A stretch of DNA of 64,000 nt from Diatrype stigma (GCA_022225965.2 JAKJXP020000057.1:236396-300395); one strand, 5' to 3'. Positions 45,405 to 59,155 are shown, numbered from the stretch's first letter. The notes: generated by a model from the sequence alone, not told the origin. Translations and numbers: made by a program.

Positions 45405-46871
45405 AGTTGCGAGTTCGAGCCCTTTAATTAGGTGCATCCTTTAGTTATATAAATTACTTACCTATATTAGTATTAGTTATTGCTAGCATTTATAATTGCA
45501 TTTATAATTATACTTATAATTATTATTATAATTATATTTAATTATTTTAAATTATTTAATTATTATAAGTTATTTAATTATTATAAGCCTTTAATTATTA
45601 TAAGTTTTTAATTATTATAAGCTTTTTAACTTATATAAATAACTTAATTATTATTATTACTTACTTATTTATAAGGCTAAATATTAAACATTTAAAAGCT
45701 TTTAATATTAATTATTAACGGCTTTTTTTCTTTTAATTCTTTTTTTATCTTTTTTTTAAAAAAGAAAAAAAGGGCTTTTTTATTTCGATAAATTCGTAAT
45801 TTCGTATAATATATTTAATTACGGCCCTTATAACTTAAGTAACTTACGTAAGCTAAGTGCCTTATATTAATTAAGTAACTTTTACTTAATTATTATAAGT
45901 TACTTATTTATTATTATTTATTTACTTATTATTACTTATTTTTTATTATTACTTACTTATTTATTATAATTTTAATTCGTTAATTAAATATATTTCTTAT
46001 TTATATAAATGGCCGACCTGGAATTATTAATAGTTATAATAACATTTAATTATAATTATACTTAATTATTTTAAATTACTTAGTTATTATAAGCCCTTTA
46101 GCTTACGTAAGCGGCCGAATTACTGTTATTACTTACTTATTTAATAATACTTATTTACTTATTATTACTTATTTATTTGCTTTTATTTATTTATTATTAT
46201 TTATTTACTTATTTACTTATTTATTATTATTTACTTATTTATTATTACTTAATTACTTATTTATTATTATTTATTTACTTATTATAAGTTTTAATCTTTT
46301 AATTACGTGCATTTTTAATTTAAATAAATTAATTACTTATATTAATAATTATTAATATTTATAATTACATTTATAATTACATTTATAATTATACTTATAA
46401 CTTATATTTAATTATTATAATTATTATAACTTACTTAATTTACGTAACTTAATTAAATAAATTATAATAATTAAATAAATATAATTATAAATAAACGACT
46501 TATATAAATTAAAAATGCACTTAATTAACGAATTAAAAAATAAATAAATAAGTAAGTAATAATAAGTAAGTAAGTAATAATAAATAAGTAAATAATAGCA
46601 ATCATTTAACTATTTATATAAGTTAAGTAATTGCTATTTTTTAAATGGCTAATAATAGCTAGATATAATAATAAATGCAGTTATAAGTAATAATAATTAT
46701 AAGTTAACGACTTATATAAATTAAGAATATATTTAATTAACGGGCCAGTATTATAATAAGTAAGTAAGTAATAAGTAAATAAGTAATAATAGCAATTCGG
46801 CCGCTTATGTAAGCTAAATGGCTTATAATAGCCAGGTATAATAATAAGTATAATTATAAGTATAATTATAA
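45405..46871. repeat. AT-rich, RIP-type repeat block
   Basis: Composition changes abruptly at about 45,430. The stretch is built from related modules in both orientations. One module runs GTTAATTAAATGCAT...TATATAAGT...TTATAATTGCATTTATAATT (for example near 45,960, 46,300 and, inverted, 46,500 and 46,720). It also contains arrays of TTATTTACTTATTATTAC that look like mutated forms of the CTACCTGCTGCCAC array. No coding frame. Confidence 0.7.
45711..45870 (+). repeat. RIP-mutated duplicate of the left element end
   Basis: Aligns with about 45,040-45,290. CCAGTGCCAGTTGCCAACGGC becomes TTAATATTAATTATTAACGGC, the C/G runs become T/A runs, then GGGCTTTTTTATTTCGATAA, GTAATTTCGTATAATATATT and ACTTACGTAAGCTAAGTGCC follow. 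Nearly every difference is a C/T or G/A transition, and CG sites are kept. Confidence 0.85.
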
Positions 46872-47285
46872 ATATTAATATAAATGCTAATAATTATAAG
46901 TTAATAAGTTATATAAATTAAAGGTATATTTAATTAACGAATTAAAATTATAATAAATAAGTAAATAATAATAAAACTAGCTTTAATTAAGTAATATTAC
47001 GTTAAAGGCTAATTATTTACGATTTAAGTTAAGTTATACGCTAGTTATATTAAGCCTAGCGCGGGCCATTTATAACTTAAAGCAAACATTAAGCTAGTTT
47101 ATTAAAAATTAACCCGTATTAACATTAGCCGCTTTAGGTATATACGGGCCGTTATATATATATTAAGTTGCTTTTTATTTAAAATAACCGATTTTATTTA
47201 ACTTTTATAAAAAAAAGCGATATAATAACTCTTCGTTTTATTATAATATAAGTAAACTTATAATTTATATTAACATTTAAGCATA
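46872..47285 (+). repeat. Left arm of ~1.1 kb palindrome
   Basis: Reverse-complementary to 47569-47984 with frequent transitions. Landmarks: AAACTAGCTTTAATTAAGTA, TTATTTACGATTTAA, CGGGCCGTTATATATATATT and AAAATAACCGATTTTATTTA. Confidence 0.85.
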
Positions 47286-47568
47286 ATTTCGTTTTTTTTT
47301 AATTTTTAAATTCTTATTATAATTTAATAAATTCGAATATATATATTTAATTATTATATATATATATTAGCCATATATATTACGATTAAAGGTAAAGTTA
47401 TATGTATTTATATTACGAAAGAACTTACTTAAATAATAAACGAAACTAGCCTTATTAATATATAAGCCTTATATAAGTCTTAAAAATCCCTTAAAGTTTT
47501 CGTTAAAATAAATAACGTAATGCGTTATAAAGCATTATTTTGGCCTTTATAAAAGGTAAAATAAACAA

Positions 47569-47984
47569 ATTAATACCTAAGTATTAACGTAAGTTATAAG
47601 CTTATTTATATCGTAATAAAATAAAAGATTATTATATCGTTTCTTTTATAAAAATTAAATAAAATCGGCTATTTTAAATAAAAAAGTAACTTAATATATA
47701 CATAACGGCCTATATACGTTTAAAGCGACTAATATTAATACGAATTAGGCTTTAACGAATTAACTTAACGTTTATTTTAAGCTATAAATAGCTCGTATTA
47801 AGCTTAATATAATTAACTTATAACTTAATTTAAATCGTAAATAACTAGCTTTTATAATAATACTACTTAATTAAAGCTAGTTTTATTATTATTTACTTAT
47901 TTATTATAATTTTAACTTATTAATTAAATATATCTTTAATTTATATAAGTCGTCGACTTATAATTATTAACATTTATATTAATA
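47569..47984 (-). repeat. Right arm of ~1.1 kb palindrome
   Basis: Inverse partner of 46872-47285, separated by about 283 bp. Landmarks reversed: TAAATAAAATCGGCTATTTT, AATATATACATAACGGCC and CTTAATTAAAGCTAGTTT. Confidence 0.85.
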
Positions 47985-48206
47985 CTTATAATAAGTTACT
48001 TTAAAAAGGTTATAACGATCGAAATGTTATATATTAAATTCGGCGTTAAGTTTTTTAATACTTATTAATACATTTATATATATAGCTATAAATAACCTTT
48101 TTTTCTTTTCTTTATATATATATATATTTATAATTACTTTATAAGTTTAATTTTATATAAAAATATCTTCGTTTTTATTAATAATTAACATTACATTACA
48201 TGTTAA

Positions 48207-48267
48207 TTTTAAGTAATGCCGTTTTAAGCAGTGCCCGTTTTAAGTAATGCCGTTTTAAATAACGCCA
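48207..48267 (+). repeat. Four-unit tandem repeat (TTTTAAGTAATGCCG)
   Basis: Four consecutive 15-16 bp units, TTTTAAGTAATGCCG with small variations (GCAGTGCCCG, AATAACGCCA), inside the AT-rich block. Confidence 0.85.
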
Positions 48268-48589
48268 TCGCTTTTTTTTCTTATTTTTCTTTTTTAATTA
48301 TGCCGTTACGTTATTAAATTTATATTCTTTTATTATTATAACATTCTTTTATTTAGGCATAAAATACGGAAACGAATTAAATAATTAATTATAAAAAACT
48401 TAAAAACTAAAAAAAAAAAGAGCCATACTTATAAATTAATAAGTATTAAAAAGCTTAGCTTTAAATTTAACATATAACCTTTTAATCGTTATAGCCTTTT
48501 TAAAGTAATTCGAATAATTATATTTATATTTATACTTATAAGGCGAAGAAAGGTTACGTATTGGATTGGTTGTTATTGTTAAAAAAGAA

Positions 48590-48780
48590 GAAAGGGAAAA
48601 ATTTCCGGACGGAGGGGAGGCAGGGTATTTATACCCTAAAGGCGGTATACAATTTGTTCTGCCGGTCAGGTCGTCGTCGCGTCGACGCCGGCCGGGGCAA
48701 ATGGTTTACCTATACCCGGAGCGATGCACCGGGCGCACGGGCCACCCCGTATCGCCCTTCCCCTTCTTATAACTTACCTT
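48590..48780. other. Non-mutated GC-rich island
   Basis: About 190 bp of normal to high GC (GGACGGAGGGGAGGCAGG...GTCGTCGTCGCGTCGACGCC) inside the AT-rich block. A short plus frame (48,561-48,791) crosses it but has no recognisable motif. Origin unknown. Confidence 0.8.
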
Positions 48781-50043
48781 CGCTTATTTAATATACCGGC
48801 ATTATATTTAATGGTACATACGCCGTACGTTTACGGCGCAAAGCCGGACCGGCCTTACGCTATAATTTTTCTTTTAATTTAATAAATAACTTTAGGCTTT
48901 TTTGTAATAAAAAGCAAACAAAAACCGTTTTGGATATCTTTTATATGTAACTAAAAAAATAACTTCGATACGAATTAATAAGTTTTTCTTTTTAATTTCG
49001 GTTTAAGGTTTTTTATTATGCTAAAATTAAACGTATACCGATATGGCCCTTTAGGCCGTCGACCGGGTAATATTATATATATATATTTATATTTATAATT
49101 ATACTTATTATTATATTTAATTATTATAAATTATTTAATTTATATAAATAATTAAATTTTTATTATTATTTATTTATTTATTATTACTTATTTATTTATT
49201 ATAATTTTAATTCGTTAATTAAATGCATTTTTTATTTATATAAGTCGCCGATTTAAAATTATTGGCACTTATAATTGCATTTATAATTATATTTATAATT
49301 ATACTTATTATTATACTTAATTATTATAAGCCACTTAACTTACGTAAGCGGCCGAATTGCTGTTATTACTTATTTATTTATTATTATTTATTTACTTATT
49401 ATTACTTATTTATTTATTATTATTTACTTATTTATTATTACTTATTTACTTATTATTACTTACTTATTTATTATAATACTGGCCCGTTAATTAAATGCAT
49501 TCTTAGTTTATATAAATCGCCGATTTATAATTACTGCTACTTATAATTTTACTTATTATTATACGTATTATTATAAATTACTTAATAAATAATAATTAGT
49601 TAATAAATTATATAAACTAAGTAATTATTATTAATTAAGGCTTTATAATAATTAAAAAACTTATAATAACTAAGTAATTTATAATAATAAGTATAATTAT
49701 AAATATTAATAATTATTAATATTAATAAAAGTAAATAACTTATATATATAAAGAATATATTTAATTAAAAAGCTAGGATTTATAATTAAATATAATAAAT
49801 AAATAAATAATAATAAATAAATAAATAATAATAATAATTAAATTATATATAAATTAAAAAGCTTATAATAATTAAGTAATTTAAAATAATTAAATATAAT
49901 TATAATAATAATTATAATTATAATAATAATTATAAATATAATTATAAGTGCAATTATAAGTATAATTATAAGTGCCAGTAGCTATTAATATTAATTCAGG
50001 TAAATAACCCATATATATACAGAATGCACCCAATCGGAGGGCT

Positions 50044-50223
50044 AGGTGGCAGCAGGTAGGTGGCAGCAAGTAGGTGGCAGCAAGTAGGTGGCAGCAGGTA
50101 GGTGGCAGCAGGTAGGTAGGTGGCAGCAGGTAGGTAGGTGGCAGCAGGTAGGTAAGTGGTAATAGGTAAATAAGTGGCAGCAGGTAGGTAGGTAATAGCA
50201 GGTAGGTGGCAATAGGTAGGTGG
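50044..50223 (+). repeat. GGTGGCAGCAGGTA minisatellite, right array
   Basis: About a dozen units of GGTGGCAGCAGGTA with extra GGTA insertions. The Gypsy element is inserted into this array; its mutated continuation appears after the far LTR at 60031-60060. Confidence 0.9.
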
Positions 50224-50345
50224 TGTAGGATTATTACGGGAATCCAGGAATGGGAGGGAACGAAGTTGTATTTTCCTAAGTGAATAAAGCTAAGTTAAAA
50301 GCTAAGGAGATTTATTTAATAGCGAATCCACGTAATTGCCTCACA
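50224..50345 (-). repeat. LTR (3' LTR in element orientation)
   Basis: 122 bp. Same length as the partner at 59909-60030 with no gaps. Differences are only transitions. The less mutated of the two at its minus-strand start. Confidence 0.92.
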
Positions 50346-53300
50346 TACGGCCAAATCGCCCCTAAAGCCGATTACCGCGACGGCATTTCCAATAAATGAA
50401 AAGAAAAAAAAAACGACCTTTTAGAATTCCATTTATTAATAAACGACTTTACGAAAAAAAAAAACGCAAATCCATATATTGCCTATATAATTTATAAAGA
50501 TTCATTTAACGTAAACGACATTTAAATTTATAAATTAAACGTCGATTAATAAATAATAATAATATTTTAACTAAAAACTAAAACCGGTTAAATAAGGAAT
50601 AAATAAAATGATTCGACGAAAAAAGAAAAATTATTAATATAAGCAAAATATTAAGTTATTATTAATGCAAGCTTTTTAAATTATCGATAAATCGACGTAT
50701 AATAATCTTATTTATAAAAATTAATGCTAATAAATATAAAAATCGTTATAATATAATCCGATATATTACGAATTATTCGAAACGTAATTTTATAAATATT
50801 TTATATAAAACGATAATTCTTAATAATACCTATTAAACGACGATTTGTTTTAACGAATTTCCGAACGCTCGAAATTAAGGTATTATAGGCTTTAAAAAAA
50901 AGGTTTTAATAATCGTTTTAATTAATAATATCCATCGAAAGATTTTTAAAACAAAATGAAAAAACGACGTTAATTTATTTATACGGCTTTATAATAATTT
51001 TATAACGTTAATTATTTTTTAAATTATTAATTCGCTTTTATTTTTTTTGCTTTTTAATATTTTTATTTTATTTATTCGCAATTAAATAATAATAATTAAG
51101 CCATTAATAAATGTTTTTATTTTAATTATTTATTTAATTATTTCGTTCCGTTAAGCTTTTATAATTATTAAGGTCGCAATTAAATTTAAAATAAAAATCA
51201 TTATATTTATTAATTAAAAAAACCTTTTTATTAATATGTTTTTTTAAATAAATAAGTCCAATTCGTAATACATAAAAATCGGCCAATTAATTATGCTTAA
51301 TTTGGAAATTTATAACGATTATTTTTATTTTATATAAACGTTTTGCCATTTCATTTATAATATTATTTAATTGGTTTAAAATAAAAGAAAGATTCTTTTA
51401 AAATAAAAACGAATCATTTTTTTTTCGTTATTATTTAATTAACCTTATTAACGACATTTTAAAAGGTTAACGGATTAATTAAATTATTTAAGCAATTATT
51501 AAGTCGATTTATAAAATCGTCGTTAAACGGAATTTTAAATAATAAATTCTTAATATCTTTATGGTTTAAAAAAAACGTTCGTTTATTAAAAGGTTAATAA
51601 ATAAAATCCGCAATAATTATTAATTTCTTTAATTTATTTTTCGTTTATTATTTTATTAACTAAAAAATCTCCATTTTTTGTTATATCTTTAGGAATTTTA
51701 AAAGCCTTAATTAATATTCTTTTAAGCTTAATCGAGGTTTTATTGGATTTGGTAAATGCCTTAATAGTTTTTCGAAATAAGGTCGAACGTTAACGTTATT
51801 AAGCATTTCATTCTTTTAGGAATTTTAATAAAATGAAAGATCTTATAATAAACGTTTTATATAACCATTTTTTTTTTTTCATATATTTAAAAAATTCGAA
51901 TTTAATCTTAAATGTTATACGAAAATAATAATAAAACAAATTTAATTTTTCCATTTCGTTATGGATCCGTTTAAAAAAAAACATCGCAAAGCCTTTCATT
52001 ATACGAACGATTTCTTTAATTCGAAATGCTTATCGTTAATTAATCGTTTATAACAATAATTCTTAACCGGAATTTTTCGGAAATCGTATAATTTAATTGC
52101 ATTTTTTATCGCTTATTAAATACAATTTAAAAGATTAAGGCGGATATAATTCTTAACGTAAATATAATAAGCGCAAATCTTTTTTTTTATCGTATTGCCG
52201 TCGAACCTTATTTTTTAGGATTTAATTAACCTTAATTATTAAATCTTTTATAACCATTTGGAATTAAAATTTCGTTCCTTTTGTTCCTAAAATTTTTAAT
52301 TCATTCCGAATAAAAAAAATGAAATAAATAAAATCGAAAAAAATACAAACCTAAAGGTAATATTTTATTTTATTAATAGCATTAAAAAAGTTTTTCGTAA
52401 GTTTAAACGAAAATTTATATTGGCCTTATAAATTTATTAATCGTGGATTTAACGTTATAAATATTAAAATCGCTTATTAAGAATTGCTTTATTTATTTAA
52501 AATCCGGGAAAACTCGTTATTATTAAGGTTTAAATATTAGCTTTTAAGCTAAGAAATTACCTTTTTAATTCGTAAACGATATAATAACGAATTCTTTAAA
52601 TTATTGGGAATTTATAACTTAAAGGTTTCCATAATTATATTAACGACCAGTTAAGATATTACAAAACGAAACAATTAATTAAGATATTACAAAACGAAAC
52701 GATATAGTTATAAAATTAAAGTTTACAATTTAAGTAATAATCGGATTTTAGCAGTTAATAAACTTTAATAATTAATAATAACCAAATATATATCTAGTAT
52801 TTATTACGAGAAAAAAGCCAAAATTTCGCAATTTCCATTTTTGTTTTTTAAATATTCTTATATTCCTTATTAATAAAAACATATTATACTTATTAATACC
52901 TTTTTTTCGTTTCTTTTATTTCCTAGCAATTGCATTATTTCTTATATATTAATTATTAATATTACTTTTTTATTTTGTTTTTTACGAATTTATTAAATAT
53001 TATTAATAAAGGGATTAATAATAATCGATTATAAATTAACCGTTCGATTATTTATCGGCTTATACGGAATTTCCGAAACTGGATTCGACTTTTTTAAAAA
53101 TATGTTTTCCGGATTTCGGTATGTAATTAATGCTTTTTAATAAATTAATTTTCGAGGAATTATTTAAATAAATGGTTTAAAGTTAATAACGTAAACCTTT
53201 CGTAATCGTTCTTAAACCATCGGATTAATAATTTTTACCGATATATCGGAAATAATTTTATATATCCTTAATGGACCTTATTAGGCGGGCATAAACTTTA

Positions 53301-53889
53301 AAGCTTTGTTTTTATTATTAACATTATGCTTTAAGTTAGCTTTTTTAACTTAACGGATCTTCCGATTTCTAAGTTTAATATATTCCTAAATTTAATCGTT
53401 TTTAACGTATCCGTAAATTAAACCAAACGATTTTCGTTTATTATATTATACGTAATGTTTTTTTAGGCTTTTTTTTATTTTATTTCGTTATTTTTAAAGC
53501 TTTATTTTTTAAACGGTTCGTTTATAAATATATAAAGTTCATTATTACTTAATATATTAATAATTAAACGCATTTATTATTTAAACATTATTATTACTGG
53601 AAATATTTTGGTATTTTTTATTATTCGTAAATTAATAACTTTAATAATACGTAAAAGTTTTTTAAGCCATCGATTAATTCCTTTATATCCTTTTAAGGAA
53701 TATCATTTCTTAAATTAATTAATAATTAATTTTATCGATTATTTAATCATTTTTAAAAACCATAGGAAATAAAGAAAACTTTAGAAATACTTAATTTTTC
53801 GCTTTTCGAAAAATGCTTTAATAATTAAATAAATAAAAGCAAATTCATTATTGCAATATATTTTTCGTAAATTTCCGAAAATAAAAAGT

Positions 53890-54250
53890 AGTAATTCCCA
53901 GAATTTAAAAACTTAATACCATAACGCATCCGTAACCGCCATAGCAAAAACAAATCGAAAAAAATAATCGACGATTATTAAAATAAATTTAAATCCATTA
54001 ATTCCTTAAGGAAAAAAAGGGCTAATGAAATCCATATTTACGAAATTCCAGGATTTCATTACGACTATTCTTTTAAAATCAATAATCGATAAAAACTTAA
54101 CCTTAGTTTTAATGCAAACGTAATATCGTTAAAAATATTGCATTATATTTACGTATTTCGTAAGCCATTAGAAATTTCCGATAAGCTTTTTAAAAATAAT
54201 CGTTATAACGTAATAGCTATATCCGTTATGAAATCATATTAAGGCCAAAT
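53890..54250 (-). pseudogene. Gypsy integrase remnant
   Basis: On the minus strand a stretch reads NMDFISPFFP (stop) GINGFKFILIIVDYFF, then RFVFAMAV. This matches the first two conserved blocks of a retroviral-type integrase core (a DF-I block and V-D-Y-F-S-R-F). The stop is TAA where CAA would be expected. Upstream residues near 54,100-54,200 may be the zinc-finger end. Confidence 0.82.
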
Positions 54251-54699
54251 TAATTTTATTAGGTATTACGTATTTAAAAAAGGACCCATTTTTTGATTCG
54301 ATATAAGTAATTATTAATAAATCGGTAACGGTAAATATTGCGGATTATTAGTTTTCGTCGTGCCTAAGTCTTATTCTTAATAATATTTGGGCTAATAACC
54401 AAATATCGGATAATATTTCCATATCATTTTATATTAACGTAATTTTTAACCAATTAATTCGCTTTTAAATGCGGCCAAAGGCTAAAACAATATAAGGTAG
54501 TTTCTTTTTATTCTTACGAATTAATAATTCGTATATGGATTTAATTAAATGGGAAAATCCATTTGCAATCTTAATAATCTTCGAAATATTTAAATAATAA
54601 TAAATAACAAATTAATATTCTCTTAATCGTTTTAATTAAGTTAAAATATAACCTTTAACGTTAAAATCCATTCCGAAAATCTTAAATAGGTTTTAATAA

Positions 54700-55860
54700 T
54701 TAATATATAACATAACCGGAAATAGAAATTTAATAATTATTTATCGATATTTAGTTAAAGCCTTTATTGTATTAAATATTTCCCGTTTTTTAATATTATA
54801 TTTCGTTTTGGCATTTAAGAATTTAAACGATAAGAATATAAGGATCCTTATTAACGATAAAAGCTTATCCGTTATAAATATATTAATAAGTTAATTATTA
54901 AGTTAAAACAAAATACTTCCTGTTTTAATATTAAAGGCATCGATTATTAGATAATATTATTTATCCGGCTGAAAATTCTTAATAACGTTTTTAAAACTTT
55001 ATTATATATCTTTATAAATGCATCGGCCTATAATGGATCCCATTTAAATGGCTTAGAAACTGTTTTCCGTTAAACCGACTTTTTCCTATTGGTCGTTTTT
55101 TTTATTACCAGCTTTATATATAAATCCTTAAGGATTCCGGTTAAGTCTGTCCGTTTTAATATATAAACCTTTAAATATAAGATAAAATAAAGGAATTTCC
55201 TTAATTCTTTTTAAGTCTTTAAATAATTTTTTTTAATGCTTATCTTATAAAACGGTTTCGGTATTTTATTAATAAACGGATTTTTCCATTAATAAGTTCG
55301 AATCTTAAGGTATTAATATTATTAATAAACAAAACTATCTTTTTAAGGGTAATATTTATAAAAATAAAGTCCAACCGGAAAAAGTATTAATAATAAAAAA
55401 AATTATAAAAATCATTAAAGGATCGGGCTAATATATTATGATTATCGATAAAAATATCGAAAAAAGCGTTTAAGCCGGAATAATAACTAAATAATAACGA
55501 AATCGCCGGTTCTTATAATATATCATTTTCGGCTATAGGCCATTTATTAAAGCCTATATCGCTTAACGTATAATAAATATATAATAATTCAATCATATTT
55601 TAAGGCATTTATATATTAAACCATTATTTATTCGGAATAATAAACGCCGTTTTGGCTTAATTTTTTTGTTTCGTTTTAACGAATTAATAATTATATAACG
55701 CATTTTCTTAAAAATAAATTAAATAACTTTCCTAAATTATAATATAAAACATTCCGTTTCGGTTATGTATTAGCTATTAAGGTTTTAAAATAACCGAATT
55801 AATTAATTTGTAATTCATAATTACTCGACGATCTCCGTTTTTCTTAAGAAAATATTAAAA
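54700..55860 (-). pseudogene. Gypsy reverse transcriptase / RNase H remnant
   Basis: Minus-strand pieces: RRVIMNYKLINSVILKP near 55,810-55,836 (start of RT), KPFKWDPL near 55,040, YYLIIDAFNIKTGSILF near 54,915-54,957 (RNase H first strand with its Asp), then KTKYN...KALTKYR and FPVMLYINY with NL near 54,700-54,820. Frames are interrupted by TAA and TAG at positions where CAA, CAG or TGG would restore sense. I could not place the RT YxDD motif with confidence. Confidence 0.82.
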
Positions 55861-58589
55861 ATACGCATTTCATTTTTTAATTTCCGGAATAATAAGTTTT
55901 ATTCGTTCGATTTATAAGGAAATCCGTATAACGAACTTTTAATTATTTAAAATATATTTAAGTTGTTTAAGTTTAAAAGGTTTAACGGATTCGTTAATAA
56001 TAATAATATATTATATCAAATTAATTAAGCGAATGTTACTTAATGCTTTTATAAAGCAGTTTTTTTAAATATAACAAAATCGGCGAATTTTTGTTTATTT
56101 CTTTAATGTATTAATAACATTGTTAATTATAATTCTTATATTATCGAATCATTAATTAATCAATTATTAAGGGTTTAGGTTAATATTTTTTTGCTTTAAT
56201 TAACGATTAATTACGGAACGTTCCGGAAATGCTTATATTAAGGTTATATTCGTAAATAAAAGAAATCGAAAACGAAAGATTGCAACGAAAAAGCGTATCA
56301 TAATAACATGCGATTGTTTAATATGTTTATTAATTAAAAACAAATCTATTCGAAAGAACTTAATTATTTTTTCTTTTTTTTTAAATAGGAACCAAAATTA
56401 TTTTTAAAACGTTTATTATAATAAATGACATTTAAAGCTAATTTTTCGTTATTAAGGTTATCGAAAGCTAAAGTTGTTTTTTTACGATTATCGTATATCT
56501 TTATATATCGTAACGAAGCGCCGTAAATTTTATATATATCGTTTTTCATAATATTAATAGCTTTATTTTGGCGTATTTGCTTATTTACCGAAAGTAATAG
56601 CAAATCGGATAAATCCAAGATTTAAAGATTGTTATAAGCCAATTTTCTTTATCGTTAAATATTAAGGCCGTTAATAATATAGTTTTTATAATCGAAATGG
56701 ATATTATAAGAAACGAAAGGTTATATTAACGAATTCCTTAATAGAATTATTAGCACTTTTTCATTTTTTAGTCGTTTATTTAGATCCGGCGATATAATTA
56801 ATTGAAATTTAGCATTATTAAAACCAATAAGGGTCGTAAAAAGGAAAGCCTAAATAAGAATTCGGTTTTTATTAACGGTAAAAAAAAATAAGCAATCGAT
56901 TAACGATTTACAAATTAATTTCCGAAAAACTTCGATTAATCGGAACTAATATAGCTATAAAATTAATTATATTTATTATAACTTAACGGCTTAAACAAAA
57001 CATAATGAAATAAAGAATTAATAACGTTAATACCGTTAAAATTATTACTGGAATTAAATTAAATGTAACGAGTTTTTTGCAAATATATATAGCAATATTG
57101 GAATAATTAGGGCTTCGAATATATTCGAAAGCCTAATCCCGAAACCGGCTTTTATTTATTTTTTTAAAGGTAAAAAGAAATCGTTATAAATTTAAACGAT
57201 TATTAGTTTAGCGATATCGATTATTTCTTTTAAGTAATTTCGGCCATTTTCTTTCCATTTAATAGCTTTATCGTTATTGTCGTAAATATCCGATTCCGAT
57301 TTACTTTTTAAAAAAAGGACTTTTTCGTCGTAAACGATTCTTAACGATGGACGGTTTAATATTCGGTAATCCTTTTTTTGTTCCACATAAATGAAACCAA
57401 AATTAAGGGCTTTTTATATAATTAAGGTATAAATTTATCCATTAATTCCAATCAAAATAAGGCTTTTCGTATGGAAATTAATAAAAGTAACGTTTTATCG
57501 AAGCCATTTTTTTCTTAAAAAAATGTTATAAACCTCATTTATACTTATAATAAATATTCGAATAACCGTTATAATACCTTTTATAATAAATGGAAAAATA
57601 ACGTAATAAATAATCGGAATTATATTATTATTAGCCATTTTTAATTTACATTTCTCGAATAATTTAATTTATTAAAGGCCTAATTTTTTAACTAAAGCTA
57701 AATTAACGAGTTTAAATAAAGATCTAAAATCCACTAGGCATCGACGAATTACCTAATCATTTATTTTTTTATCGATATAACCCAAATAAATAATACCATT
57801 ATCGGTTTTGGTTCGATCCGTAAATTTAAGAAAAAGATTAATCGCAGCCATTACTTATATAGAATTTATTTATATAAAATGGGATTATGGATTTATAAAT
57901 CGGAATTTCTTCGATAATCTCGGCTTTCGGTCTTTTACGAAAAAACCTATTTCTTTGTCCAATTAAGCTCTTAACGTCGGGAAACGATCCAATAATTATT
58001 CCTAAGTAATGTTCGAAAACGCAATGGATTTAAAAATCGCACTAATATTAATACGACTTTTTAAATAATCCTTATAAGCCTTAATAAATACCGTATAAAT
58101 AATAAGGCCTGGACTTATTAAATTCCATTATTTATTAAATTCATGCATTTAATAAAATAATAATCCCATTTCTTAAATAGCCTTCTCATTAAATATATAG
58201 CCCTTAAAACCCTTTAAGGCATTAATCTTATTCATAAACTTATTTTCTCGATTAAAACGATACATAATATCAATAATTAAATCTTTAACGTTATAATAAA
58301 TATAGGTTTTAACGAATTCGCGATTCTTATTAATTAGCTTCTCGGTAATTAACCGATTAAAAATACGATCTTAATAATAATAATTACGCTTATTGCTATT
58401 AATATATATATATTTATAAAAACGATTTCTTAATTTAATGAATTACTTATTAATCGCTTATTCCGTAAATTCGTTAATACGCTTTAAATAATAAAACAAC
58501 TTTTCTTTTAATAGCCGTTTTAAATTATCGATTCGAAATGCGTTATTTTAATCGTTAATGCGGATTTTAACCGGGAATCTTTAAATAAA

Positions 58590-58790
58590 GCTATTTTTTA
58601 TTTAAATTTAATTAAATCGACGCTTTTCGAAAATCTGGAAATACCATTTGCGGGCATTCATTTTTAAATCCAATCGAAAGATTAATTTCATTTTAACCAA
58701 ATTAAGATCATTAGCGGCCGCAAAAAAGGTTTCCTTAACGTAAATCGCTATATCGTCCAAATATTCCTAAAGCGACTTTTTCGGTAACCC
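58590..58790 (-). pseudogene. Gag-like remnant
   Basis: The minus-strand frame EYLDDIAIYVKETFFAAAND followed by RLDLKMNARKWYFQIFEKRRF resembles a retrotransposon Gag core (the L-x-x-x-A-x-x-W-Y pattern). It sits at the expected 5' side of pol in element orientation. Confidence 0.6.
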
Positions 58791-59044
58791 CTTAAAAATC
58801 GGAAAAATAAAAGACATAATAATAACGGATAATCGAAATATAACGATATTAAAATAATTAAAATTTCGTTCGAATTCGTTTATAGCTTCCAGGAATTTAA
58901 TAATTTAAGTAATAAATTCTTAAGACCTAATTAATACCTTAACGAAAATATTAGTCTTATTATAATTCAAAATAATTAAGATTTATAAAATCGATAAAAT
59001 TAATTAAACCCCCTTATAATTAACGAATCATAAATCGGCAACTA

Positions 59045-59155
59045 TATTAATAACAAATTAACGAATTAACAAATCGACGAATTAACGGACCAATAAATCG
59101 GAAAATCAACGAATTAATAAATTAACGTATTAACGAATTAACAAATTAACGAAAC
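59045..59155. repeat. Short tandem repeat near gag start
   Basis: Repeats of about 10-12 bp around ACGAATTAAC/ACAAATTAAC in the retroelement between its 5' LTR and gag. Confidence 0.75.

Larger units (their letters stand above)
47985..50043. repeat. AT-rich RIP-type repeat block, right half
   Basis: More copies of the modules seen at 45.4-46.9 kb (49,190-49,270 and 49,470-49,560 in plus orientation; 49,580-50,000 inverted). Mutated sequence gives way to nearly normal sequence at about 49,985. Confidence 0.65.

Noticed and set aside
45296..50223. CRISPR array from the GGTGGCAGCA repeats
   Set aside because: Units are short tandem minisatellite repeats without unique spacers, in a eukaryotic nuclear context.
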